Of a stretch of DNA of 64,000 bases, positions 32,201-42,228 are shown piece after piece. Source of the stretch: Turbatrix aceti (taxonomy: Eukaryota; Nematoda; Chromadorea; Rhabditida; Panagrolaimidae); assembly GCA_963969345.1 (NCBI GenBank), contig OZ017767.1:9489547-9553546 (forward strand), in the 5' to 3' direction. How positions within the stretch are numbered: the stretch's first letter is position 1; every line of letters begins with the position of its first letter. A model generated the notes under the pieces. The model ran no database searches. It saw nothing but the letters and a program-made list of their open reading frames with translations, and was not told where the DNA came from. Both the position numbers and the translations under genes were made by a program.

Positions 32201-34077
32201 GCACCCGATTTACATGACTATGATTTCTTCAATGATAAGTTGGGGTTTTCAAACGATTTACATTTCTAACGACGCGTTGTCTTTCTATTTTACTCCATCC
32301 AGATTGTGGCAGTTTTTGCTTGGAACTCTTGTGTATCATGCGGAAAAAAATCGAGATACATCGAGGTATAATTATAATTCATAATATTTATGTAAATTGT
32401 ATTTTTCAGCTCAGATGTATCAGATGTCGAATATGAGTCATTACTGCCACCGGATGATCCTACGTCGATTTCGATATCCAAAAACCACAAACTTTTTACC
32501 CGAAAACAAATCTTGGCAGTTATCATTCTCATCGCATTGTGCTTTATGCCATCTTTCACTGAGCTTCTGGTTTACAAAAACCTAATTCGTACATCGGCTA
32601 CCGTGTTGGCGGCTTGCATCGTCTATCTCGGACCACCCAACCTACCAAATTGCATTTTCACTCGCGTAGTTCTTTATCTGGGTGACATCTCGTATTCCGT
32701 CTATCTCATCCACTGGCCGTTAGAAGTATTCATGCAATACCAGTTTCCGAATATCGAAGAACGCTACAATCTATTAATTATCATATTTGCAATTTCCATC
32801 ATACAGTACGAACTTCTGGAGAAAAAATTACTCAAAGCTTCCCATTGGAATACTTTTTACGCCACAATCGCACTTTATATAATGATAATTCCACTTTGCA
32901 CGGTTTTCGATGGTTCACAAAAATCACCGTCAACAGGTGACAATGATAATGCAATTGCTCTTAACGAAGTATACGCTGAGTGTATTTCACCGTCTAAATG
33001 CGCTTTTAATTCTGAAATTATGAATTATTACCCACCAACCAGACGACCGTCCGGTGTGTATCACTGTGTCTACGAAGGAAATGGGACGCTGACATTTTTT
33101 GTTGCCGGTAACAGTTTTGCTCTTCGTCAGATCAAAGTCGTTCGTGAGGTTCTTGGAGATCGATACAAAAAACTATACTACATGGCTCGACAGTCGTGCG
33201 TGCTCTTCGAACATTTGAACGAAGGAAAAGGCGAAGAATTCATGTGTGAGGAAATTACAAATAAAACTGAGGTATTTATGCGAGAAGTTCGTCCTGACGT
33301 CACGATTATTATACAAGGGTATGTTTTTTTTCAAAAAAAGTGTCCTTTTTTTAATTTTTTATCAATATTTTAGTTTATAAACTTTAAAAAAACTAAAAAT
33401 TAGTGTTATTGAATTTTAATAAAAAATATTAGAGTTTTTTTAATTTTAAAGAATAAAAAATTGAGTTTTTAAAATTTTTTATTTATTCAAAATACTTAAA
33501 AAAAGTAATCAAATAAAGTTTAATTTTTTTTTTAATTTTTAATAAATTTAAAAATTTGAGTAAATTTTTTTTTAAATTATTTCAAACAAAAAATTTCAGA
33601 GATTTTGTAGGCCCGGTCGCAGAAAAAGCCCCTTCCTACGAATCCGTCAAAAATGAATCCGTTGTACTGGGCATGAAGCACTACATCGACATATTTTCCA
33701 AATACACCCGTAAATTAATTGTCGTAGAGCCCCACGGCAGAATGTACCATAATCCTTCTCAGAAAATGGCTCAACTGCTCAAAACTGGTCAACCCCTAGA
33801 CGATTATTACCTGCCGGAACAGGATTACAAGGATTCACAGATGTACACGTGGTGGAGGCACCTAGCGGCCATGGAAGGCTGCCAAAACTGCATGACTATC
33901 AATCAAACTGACTTGTTGTGCCATGAAAAAACGCAAAAATGTGATATTTACGAACCGGATACAAAAGTGTCGCTGTACTGTGACGCTTCGCATTTGTCGA
34001 TCGGGGGGATGAAAAGAATTCGACCGTTGTACGAAACAGCTATTGATAAAATTATTGATGAATTGGGTGTTCAATAA
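29201..34077 (+). CDS. Membrane O-acyltransferase (acyltransferase-3 family, OAC/NRF-6-like) with SGNH domain; exon split by a repeat
   Basis: Exon 1 is 29201-29343. Exon 2 is 29394-29579 and, after a 2.4-kb insertion, resumes at 32013/32015-32365. Exon 3 is 32410-33318 and exon 4 is 33600-34077. With the insertion removed the model is one frame of 688 codons. The acyltransferase-3 part shows RLEIQCLRCVAICAVLGFHLFP, GVDVFFVLSGYLM, FYRRRLKRLMPAYL, HTWSLSVEVQYYLIAP and LGDISYSVYLIHWPL. The C-terminal SGNH-like hydrolase domain has the block I motif VAGNSFALRQ and the catalytic DASHLS. Such two-domain proteins transfer acyl groups to extracytoplasmic sugars or lipids. The insertion falls inside coding sequence, so this allele should make a truncated product unless the repeat is removed from DNA or RNA. 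Confidence 0.88.
29580..32012. mobile_element. Repeat inserted in an acyltransferase exon, 2.43 kb, ends CACTC...GAGTG
   Basis: Terminal inverted repeats CACTCAAAAAAA (29580) and TTTTTTTGAGTG (ending 32012) are flanked by CA on both sides (29578-29579 and 32013-32014). Subterminal sequence carries repeated CTTGCG/TTTCGC motifs on both sides. CACT ends with a 2-bp duplication resemble CMC/EnSpm (CACTA-type) elements; this is inference. Inside is a nested palindrome (about 30690-31050 against 31480-31795) related to the interior of 12233-14319. A segment at about 30180-30350 matches, in reverse, 55030-55160. No transposase is recognised. Confidence 0.78.
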
Positions 34078-34526
34078 ATCATTCTTTTGCAAGTGATATC
34101 GAAACATCGGAAGGGGGAAAAACAACCTTATACAATTTTTAAAAATAGTTTGATTCAAAATTAATCAAATCAAGCAAGGGGTAACTTTATTTCTAGATAA
34201 ATTTAAGATAAAATAAATTATTATTTTTTACTTTTTTTTTATTTTTTTTAAATTCTGTGAAAAAATAAAATAAATTTTTATTTTTTATAAATTTCATTTC
34301 TATTTTTTTATAAAATTGTTTAATACAGTATTATCTAAACAAACATTTTTTGCTGTTTTTTCGTTAGGGTCAGTCTATCGTCACAATATACTTCTGTAAA
34401 AACTCAAAAACTACGCGGTCGGAAGCATGCGATAGATAGTAAATATTCAATGATCTTTTTGTTCAATGCAATTCTATATGCATAATTTATAATTAATCAA
34501 CAAAAATTAAAAGAAACAAAAAAAAA
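34078..34526. other. Convergent 3' flanks of the acyltransferase and G-alpha genes
   Basis: AT-rich sequence between two stop codons facing each other. No other gene seen. Confidence 0.5.
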
Positions 34527-37500
34527 TTAGATAACACCGGTTTGTTTAAAATTTTCAGCAATAATCATGTCGGTAATGCTGTTTAGCAGAAACTCGACCT
34601 GCGTTGTATCGGTCGCACAAGTCAGGTGCGTATAGATCATTTTGTTTTTATTGTCAATCTGTGATTCAAATTTTTGCTGAATGTATTCTGTGGCATTGAT
34701 GTAGTCATTGGGTCCTGAAAATCATTTTCTCGTAAAAAATAAAATTACACTTTAAAAAAAACCCCCCCTTATATAAAATGTGTTCTAGAACACGGTAGAA
34801 CACTCCAAAAATAACATTTCTGTTTTTATGAGACTCCAAACATCATGTACTTTGAACTCCAAATTTTTCCCAAAAGCACCTGCCGTGAGAGATACCTACA
34901 TAACATGTGTGTTACATTTATGAACGTTATGACAATTTTTATTGGTTCACGACCGAACATGCCAAAGAACATGTAATCAGTGTATTATTTTTTTGCAAAA
35001 ATAAAAAAAATATGTAATTTAAAAAAAAAATTATACGTTTGAACACTTTTTGTAAAAAAATTGTCTTAAAAATTTATTAAGGGTAATAAAATGAGGAAAA
35101 TAAATTAAAATAACAAAAAACAATAATGACATACAACGTTTTTTTATGTGAATGAAAACAAAAAAAAAGTTGTACTTTTTTTGTCATATTTTTGAAACAA
35201 TAAAAAATCTAATTTAATTTTTTTTGCCTATCTTATCTATTTAACGCATCAATCATCAAATTAAAACTTACGTCTGTAATTAGGGAAACACACGGTTAGA
35301 GGCACTTTTTCAATTTTCTCCGCAAAAATATCTTTTTTATTCAGAAATAAAATCATTTCTATTTTCAAAAACAGATCGTTGTTTCCAATCCATCGAAAAA
35401 GATGAATTGTTTCTATCAGGCAATTCTAAAAAAAAATATTTACAATGTTTATTAAAAATTAAGTAAATCTCACGGTCGGTGTATTTGAGCTATCGTTTCG
35501 CGTAAATTTATCGTATTCGGAGATTGCGAAGATAAAAAACACTGAAAATATTTTTGAATTTAAAATTGGAACATGTATTTTTTTTAATTTACCGGATGTG
35601 CAGTTGTCAAACATGTTGATCCATCGCCTCCGATTTCGCTTGTGTCCTCCGACATCGTAAATTCGGAAATCAAGCTTTTTGTACTCGTAACACAGTTCGG
35701 CCACGCCGATGGTCTCCTGCCTTGAACGGAGAATGTCGTCTACGTGGGGAACATAATCTGATTCACAGACACGGGAAATGCTGTCTAGAAAACTGAAAAA
35801 AAATTTGATAGAAAAACATAAAATGGTAAAAAATTTGAAAACTGAAAAAAAATTACAAAAAAAATTTTTTGATAAAAAATTTTAAAACTGAAAACAAATT
35901 ACAAAAAAAAATTTTTTTATTAAAAATTTGAAAACTGAAAAAAAATTTGCATAAAAAATTTTTTTGATAAAAAATTTAAAAACTGCAAAAATGTTGCTGA
36001 AAAATTTTTGTGTTTTGCGCTTTGTCATTTTTTCTGTCCATTTCCCCAGATTAGCAAATTGACCACAAAACAAAAAATAAGTAATTTGCATTTATTATTA
36101 TGAACAGAAAGTTGCCATGTTACTAACTCATTTGTGTTAGGGTCTCTATTTATTTATGCCAAAGCAACAAGTTGACAATTTCTTATGTTCTGCATCAATA
36201 AATGTCACGCAGTAATGAATGAGACTCAGGTGTCTGCGAAGGAAAACACGGGTTCAAAAATTCAAAAACATTTAAAATTTTTTTAAATGAAGAAAACGAA
36301 AACAAATGAAAAAAATATTCAATTTGATTCATTGAAAAGTTCGTTTATTTGTTCAGGTAAGTATAATAGCAATTGAATGTATTACGTAAAGACTCAACAA
36401 TCAAGACTGTGTTCGCCCATAAAAACATTGTTTGCATGTTTACAATGAAATAAATAAGTATGGCAAAAGAATGCCTACTGAATTTCTTTATCTAAACATT
36501 TACAAAACGGAGTCATGTCTGTGAGAAAACAATTTGTACTACAACATACAAGTTGAGAAAACTTTGTCTGTTGACACAACTGAGCAGTATCCCTGTCAAA
36601 AAAATTTAAAATTTTGAAAATTAATTATATTTATTTTTATCAAAAAAAAACCCACTATTTGGCACAATCCATAACGTTGGTATCACTTCTACGCTCGTAT
36701 ACTTCCTGTACATCGGATACGCTCCACACCCGTTTGATGGCTTGCTGAATTTCCTGTGAAAAAGGATTGGCGCCAAAAATGTCAATAAATTCGAGCGTTG
36801 TTTCTAGCATTGCAATATCTTTCTGAAATTGTTTTACGGTAAATATGAATAAATAAATTTATTTTTAGCCTTTTACGATATTGAATGTTCACACACCAAT
36901 CTTTAATGTAAAAACAAGCAATTTCACAGTCTGTAATTACAACCTACCAAGTATTGAACTCCAAGGCTTATGTTGAGTTGTCGAATACCGCTTATTACCT
37001 GTAGCATGGAATCACGAATGTTTGAAAATATTAGAGGCCTGTATTCCAACAAATCTTGGCTCGAAAATCCATTCAGATGGATAATTCTAAAAATTAAAAA
37101 TTTTGGTATTTGATTGATAAAAACTGTAAATAAAAAAAACAGAGATAAAATAAAAAAACTAAAAGGAAGAAATAAAGAATCATTTAATCACCATGTAGCA
37201 GAGTACAAAGCTGTAAATTTGTGTATTGGTAAACGAAATTAATACAATTTAACCTAAGCGGAAGTTAGTTAAATAAGTACACCTACTTGGTGACAACACC
37301 TTCTTTCTTTGAATAAATTTAAGAATATACAACGTTACACAATGCTAAAAAAGTTAAAAACGAAATCTAACGTTCGGATTTCAGCTAAATTTATTGAACA
37401 CAAAAAAAACACAAAATAGGGAAAATTTAATTTATAATAAATTTCAAAATTAATATTATATTCAAATAACCTTTATCAAAAATGGTGAAAGAAATCGAGA

Positions 37501-37908
37501 AAACGGGTATTAGCTAGTAAAATTAAATACGTTTCGGTCCTACATATTTTTGTTTGCAGAAAAAAATTTAAATTCAAAAAAAAATCGGACTTACCTAATT
37601 TGTTTCAAAACCGTTGATTTCCCTGACTGTGAGGGTCCTAAAATAAAATTTTACAAAAACACGATTTTCTCGATTCCGCAAAAATAAAACTTACCTAAAA
37701 GTAACAATTTGATGACCTTCTCCATCTTTCTGTAGTCACGAACAAGTTGTTCGTCAATCTTTTTACTCAGAGCAACGGCAGCCGATGCAGAGTCTAAACG
37801 CTTTTTCGGTCTCGATTGCAAAGCGTATGGATCCTTTGAACTGCTGACAAATTCTTCCGAATCCTCACCGCAGAGTCGCGGAAGGCGACCGCTTGAGCAG
37901 TTACCCAT
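34527..37908 (-). CDS. Divergent heterotrimeric G-protein alpha subunit, 8 exons, 390 aa
   Basis: Exons on the minus strand: 37695-37908, 37595-37637, 36948-37086, 36656-36822, 35593-35792, 35474-35541, 35272-35425, 34527-34714. All junctions are GT/AG and the frame is continuous. The N-terminus MGNCSSG carries N-myristoylation (Gly2) and palmitoylation (Cys4) signals; an insert-like stretch brings the P-loop to residue 72. G boxes: G1 GPSQSGKST (72-80, usually GAGESGKST); switch I RSRQETIG (210-217, arginine finger kept); G3 DVGGH (234-238, usually DVGGQ); G4 NKKD (306-309); G5 TCAT (360-363). The C-terminus NFKQTGVI has no pertussis-toxin cysteine. A TTGTCAG acceptor touches the ATG, fitting SL trans-splicing. 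Probably membrane-tethered, sensory or neuronal like other nematode GPA subunits (inference). The altered residues suggest abnormal GTP hydrolysis. Confidence 0.93.
34985..35190. repeat. Dispersed AT-rich repeat (second copy of 26390-26560)
   Basis: Lies within the last intron of the G-alpha gene. Same ordered blocks as 26390-26560; non-coding. Confidence 0.6.
35800..35990. repeat. Degenerate AT-rich tandem repeat, unit about 55 bp
   Basis: Three to four imperfect copies of a unit with AAAACTGAAAAAAAATT, then a T-run, GATAAAAAATTT. It sits in the long intron of the G-alpha gene. Confidence 0.7.
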
Positions 37909-38048
37909 CTGACAATTTTTTTTTTGAAAAATGAAAAAAAAAAAAATAAATATTAAGAAATTAGAGCATCGCGTGTGAAAATTATACAAATTCCTCTGGA
38001 ATGGACTGCACTTGTTTTTTAGTCACACCAAAGTGCAGGTATCGTATT

Positions 38049-38145
38049 ATGGATAAGACAGGTAAAGAGAATTGGCAGGCTTTAATTGAGCGCTTTCAAG
38101 AAGGGGATTATGAACAATTGAAAAAAAAATGGATTAGTTTATCCG
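38049..38145 (+). CDS. Possible first exon of an unrecognised gene, divergent from the G-alpha gene
   Basis: ATG at 38049 opens 32 codons (MDKTGKENWQALIERFQEGD... ), ending at a GTACAA donor at 38146. Codon content is protein-like, unlike the flanks. No convincing second exon was found; a candidate downstream frame at 38384-38590 has no supporting homology. It would lie 140 bp from the G-alpha start in head-to-head orientation. Confidence 0.25.
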
Positions 38146-38149
38146 GTAC

Positions 38150-39503
38150 AAAAAAAAATAAATGTAATGAAAATTGATTTTTTTGAAGATTAAGAAATGG
38201 ACAATTCAATTTTAAATTTCGATAAAAAAAATCTAAGTAAAAAACTTTTAAAAACAACAAACATGGTTCTCGCCACGAAAATGAGAAATTTTCCCGCCAA
38301 GAATATAATAAGTTTCGAAATTTTTTTATTTACGTTTTGAAAAATTTGATTGATAACACAAATATCTATGTTTTATAAATAAAATGATGACAAAAAAATC
38401 AGGTAAAAACATTCGATATTCAAAAAGTCACAGCTGGTGGTTTCTAACTCATTGGAATAACTACATTTATAATACCGCTACGGATAACGCAAATTTACAT
38501 TACCCAGCCGCCAACAAAGTCACCATCGTCTTACAGTCGTTATTCATTTGTTGGCATTGCCAGGGCGCTGTCAGCACGCTAAAAAGGTAGGCCGTCAATG
38601 CGACATGTCTCCGCTTGACACAATGGCTACCTTCTGTGTATCAACGTTTGCTTTTTGCGCACTTGCAGAAGGTAATAAGCATGGAGAAGGTGAGAAGGCA
38701 AAAAAGCAGCAGGCACAAAACTTTGTTATTTTTATGGTTTTTTAGTGTACTTATGAGATGTTGGGCACAAAATTTACGTAGTATCCATCGTCGCATGCTA
38801 TTATTTTTTTTTTGTTTTTGACAGAACAATGCTTTGTATTTATTTATAATGGACAATTAATCTAGGGTGACTAAGTCGTATACCAATTAATTTTTATATG
38901 AAAACGCAAGTTCTTGAAAAACAATGGAAAACAAAATAAAAAAATAATACATATCTAAAATGTTTTTTTTTCGATTTTTTCATTTTTTCTTATTAGTTTT
39001 TTTTTGAACTTTTGAGTTTTTGTTGTGCTATTAAAAAATACAAAAAAAAGTATGTAGTATGCACAAAAATTTCTGGACAGTGTTTGCGAAGGAACGCACG
39101 TTACTGGTGTATTTTTTTGTATGCACCAATCAAACACGAACGTTGAAATTGAATTTGTAAGAAAAACTACATACGAACGCGTAAAACCATTTTCTGGTTG
39201 AAAGAAAATCAAATAAAATGATAAATGTCTGCGATATACAAAAAAAAAGAAACAAAAAAAATTTTGTTTTCAAAAAAGTGCCAAGATAAAATAAAAAATT
39301 TTTAACAACAATGTTGAAATTGCAGCAATTTTACAAAAAATAGAAATATTGTCCAATTGTTGGATAAGCCACCTGAAGAAAACAAAATGTTGCAATTTTC
39401 GAGATTTTTCAAAATAAAGTTTGTTCAAAGATAAAAAAATGCACACATGTGTAACACTCGAACTTTTTAGTGTGTTGGTTTATTTATTTGAAATAATCAC
39501 AAA
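38150..39503. other. Intergenic, no gene seen
   Basis: AT-rich. Short frames at 38384-38745 have no domain or splice support. No RNA gene recognised. Confidence 0.4.
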
Positions 39504-41793
39504 TTAAATATTAATCCAACAAATCAATGACAATCCCAGAATTAGGTTAAGAGAAAAGTGCGTTGTTGTACCGAGCGATTTCACAATAGGTCTTTCGGGT
39601 CTTCTTTTGGGTTGAGGAACTGGAGAAGGAGATTGTATTTTACGGTTTTCCCATTCTTTGACGCACAACGGATTGATTTCAACTGTTTCAAGGCATTCTT
39701 CGTAGTCGTCTTTGTTCATGTATTTGATTCCGCAAATTTGTGCGATTCTAAAAATTTATAATTTATTTTTTTCCAAAAAAACCGGTTCTTACAACGAAAA
39801 TGAACTTACAAAAACCGCTCATTAACGACCAGGTCATCAGTGTATCGAACCACATTGTTGGTGACATAGTCGATTAAAAGTGAACAGTTGTCATTAAATT
39901 TATCAACAAGCTTTTCCAAATTTTTGCCATCAATGGAACGTAGGCCGTAGAATGATTTCATTTCGTACGATGGTTGCCAGCAGGAAAGAGATGCTTGTTC
40001 CTGCAGACATTGCAAGTCTCCCCAGTACGTTCTGCAACGAAACGTATAATCAAATAAATAAATATTATTATACATAAAACACTATTAGCCTACGTGATAG
40101 CATCAATTACGCCGGTGAATGTGATATCATATTTCCTGAAACCGGGGTTGTTTGAATTTGAAAAAGAACCATGCCATGGTGTGATACTTGGATTGAGAAA
40201 AAGCACTTGGGTTATTTTGTCGGTTATCTGAAAAAATTAAAATAAAAAAAATGGAAAAAAAGTGGTGTATTGCGAGTAAAACCGTTTTAAAAGTAAAAAT
40301 TAAATTATTAAATTCAAATTTAAATTCAAAAATTAAAAAATTAAAAAAAATTTTAAAAATTTTAAAAATTTTAAAAATTTTAAATTATAAACAAAATTTT
40401 AAAAAATTACGCAAAAAATATACTGTAACATCACAGATAAAAAATTGTTTTATAACGTTTTTTTAAAAATAATCAAAAATAATTTATCTGTTTCAAAACT
40501 TACCTCCAAAAGATGAAAAGAATCGGTATGATGATGTCCAAAAACCATGAGAGAAATCACATCACTATAATCCGTGATAATGTCTATGAAATCGTCCGTG
40601 TACTGTTCGTGGAACATGGGTGTTGAGTTATACGTTTGTTCGTAGTCTGAAACATTTATTTAAAAATAAAATACAAAATTCATAAATATAATAACAAATA
40701 AAATTGGCCCATACATTTTTAACAGAGATTTTTAAAAAGTCTAGTTTAAAAACTCACATCCAGGTGCCATGTGTCCTACGATTACGACCTTACGATTGTT
40801 TTCTTGTGCATCCATGAGCTTCAATTCCAGAAAATCGAATTGCTCTGCAGGATCTGTGGCATTTGCATTAACCAGGTTATGGCGGTAGTACAGATTTGTA
40901 TTAAGCATGATAAATTCAATAGAATGTTCTGACATGTCCGCAATGTGGCTGTAGTACCCACCTTTCAAAACTGTATTTTCTTGATCAAAATTTGTATTTT
41001 CGTTGTTCAAAATAGATGCCAAAAATTCATTGTACAACTCGTAGATTGGATTCTGCATGGGCGGAAATTGATTGTTTGGGTAGTAGTCATGATTGCCGAA
41101 AACAGGCAGTATGAGCGTGTTCGGAAAAGCATTCCGAAGCAGAACCAGGATGAAATTGTTGATTTCGATTACATCTAAAAGATTTATAAATATTTTCAGT
41201 TACGGTAACAAAAAAAATTAGAAGAAATAAATTTTTAAAAAATTTCAATCAAGTGCAAATTTTTTGATCAGAACTATTTTTCTATTTATCTTTTTTTTAT
41301 CAAAAAGGTTCTGCCTCATGCTGGAATCGAACCAGCGGCCTTCTGTTTACTAGACAGACGCTCTGCCACTGAGCCAATGAGGCGCCCGCTTTCCAAAAAG
41401 CCCGTTTTTCAAATCGCCTGCGGCTACGCGTTTTTATCCATACTAAAAAAAATTTTCCAAATGCAATAAAAAAATTGGCGCTGATTCCAAAGTCAAATTC
41501 CTACCTTCAAGGGTGTAATTCATCTCATGAGGATAACTGTCACCACCCAAAATCAATACATCAGGATCGGGAACATGAGTTTGCATGGCAGAAATCGCCG
41601 ATAGGACAAGGCATGTTGAAGCGTCATACTTCACACCAGAAGAAAAATCACAACGTAGCGTTTTGTTGTTATGAAAGTCAGTTACAAACAGAATACTGAA
41701 GGTATCCGGGTTTTTGGCTGCTTGAACAGTCCAAATTTCTGTCAGTAAATAAAAAAGTGTGAAAATACGAAAATAAATTTTATCAGGAAACAT
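39504..41793 (-). CDS. Acid-sphingomyelinase-like phosphodiesterase, copy 1, 6 exons, 482 aa
   Basis: Exons on the minus strand: 41505-41793, 40758-41174, 40504-40646, 40094-40227, 39810-40031, 39504-39747. All joins are in frame. It has a signal peptide (FRIFTLFYLL region, about 1-26). Metallophosphoesterase ligands, in order: Asp39-x-His41 (VTDFH), GGDSYPH (83-89), GNHD (123-126), GHMAPG (230-235) and GHHHTD (272-277). This is the SMPDL3/ASM calcineurin-like fold with a two-metal centre, without a saposin domain. GGDS replaces the usual GDN. The hydrophobic C-terminus (LNLILGLSLICWINI) suggests GPI anchoring. Substrates in the family are phosphodiester lipids or nucleotides, extracellular or lysosomal. 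A GATA site lies 245 bp upstream and a tRNA-Thr lies in intron 1. Same orientation and near-identical exon phases as the neighbour at 42229-44926. Confidence 0.9.
41313..41383 (-). tRNA. tRNA-Thr (AGT)
   Basis: Minus-strand cloverleaf: acceptor GCCTCAT pairs with ATGAGGC; D arm GCTC-AGTGGCA-GAGC; anticodon arm TCTGT-CTAGTAA-ACAGA with anticodon AGT at the loop centre; variable loop AGGCC; T arm GCTGG-TTCGATT-CCAGC. A box and B box (GGTTCGATTCC) are intact. It lies in the first intron of the ASM-like gene, on the same strand, with AT-rich flanks and a T-run downstream. Confidence 0.96.
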
Positions 41794-42228
41794 GATAAAA
41801 TTTGGACGACGAAGACAAGAGATTTCGTATGTCAGTAAAAATTCAGGTGACTAGTCATCAGTTTGGCTACCCCAAATCAAAAATAAATACGTGAACAATG
41901 TTGACTTTGTAGTCAGTCATATGTATGTGAGAAAGAGAGTTTACATGCTGATTCAGATAACAGATTGCCAGCCAGGACATTCACAACAGCCAGCTTTGCA
42001 TTTGTAATAACAGCATAATTCGTGTACATACTAACAACTGATAAGTCATCACCGCGGTCACCTTTGATCCCATGTTGACGTGCACGAGTAACGGAGTGTA
42101 AAAAAACACTACAAATCACTCGAGGTGTTTTAAAACCTTCCGAGCATAGAGATTTTTTTGTTTTTGAAAATTTTGTAAATACATTCCAAAATTGCACTAA
42201 CTTCACTTTTTTTTAAAACATAAATATA
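41794..42228. promoter_or_regulatory. Intergenic promoter region with an ELT-2-type GATA site
   Basis: 435 bp between the two ASM-like genes. ACTGATAAG is at 42038-42046, about 245 bp upstream of the copy 1 start, and CAGATAAC is near 41956. A 97-codon minus frame (41913-42206) spans it but looks like chance. Confidence 0.4.

Noticed and set aside
41913..42206. 97-codon minus frame between the ASM-like genes
   Set aside because: No splice connection to either neighbour, no domain; overlaps the probable promoter.
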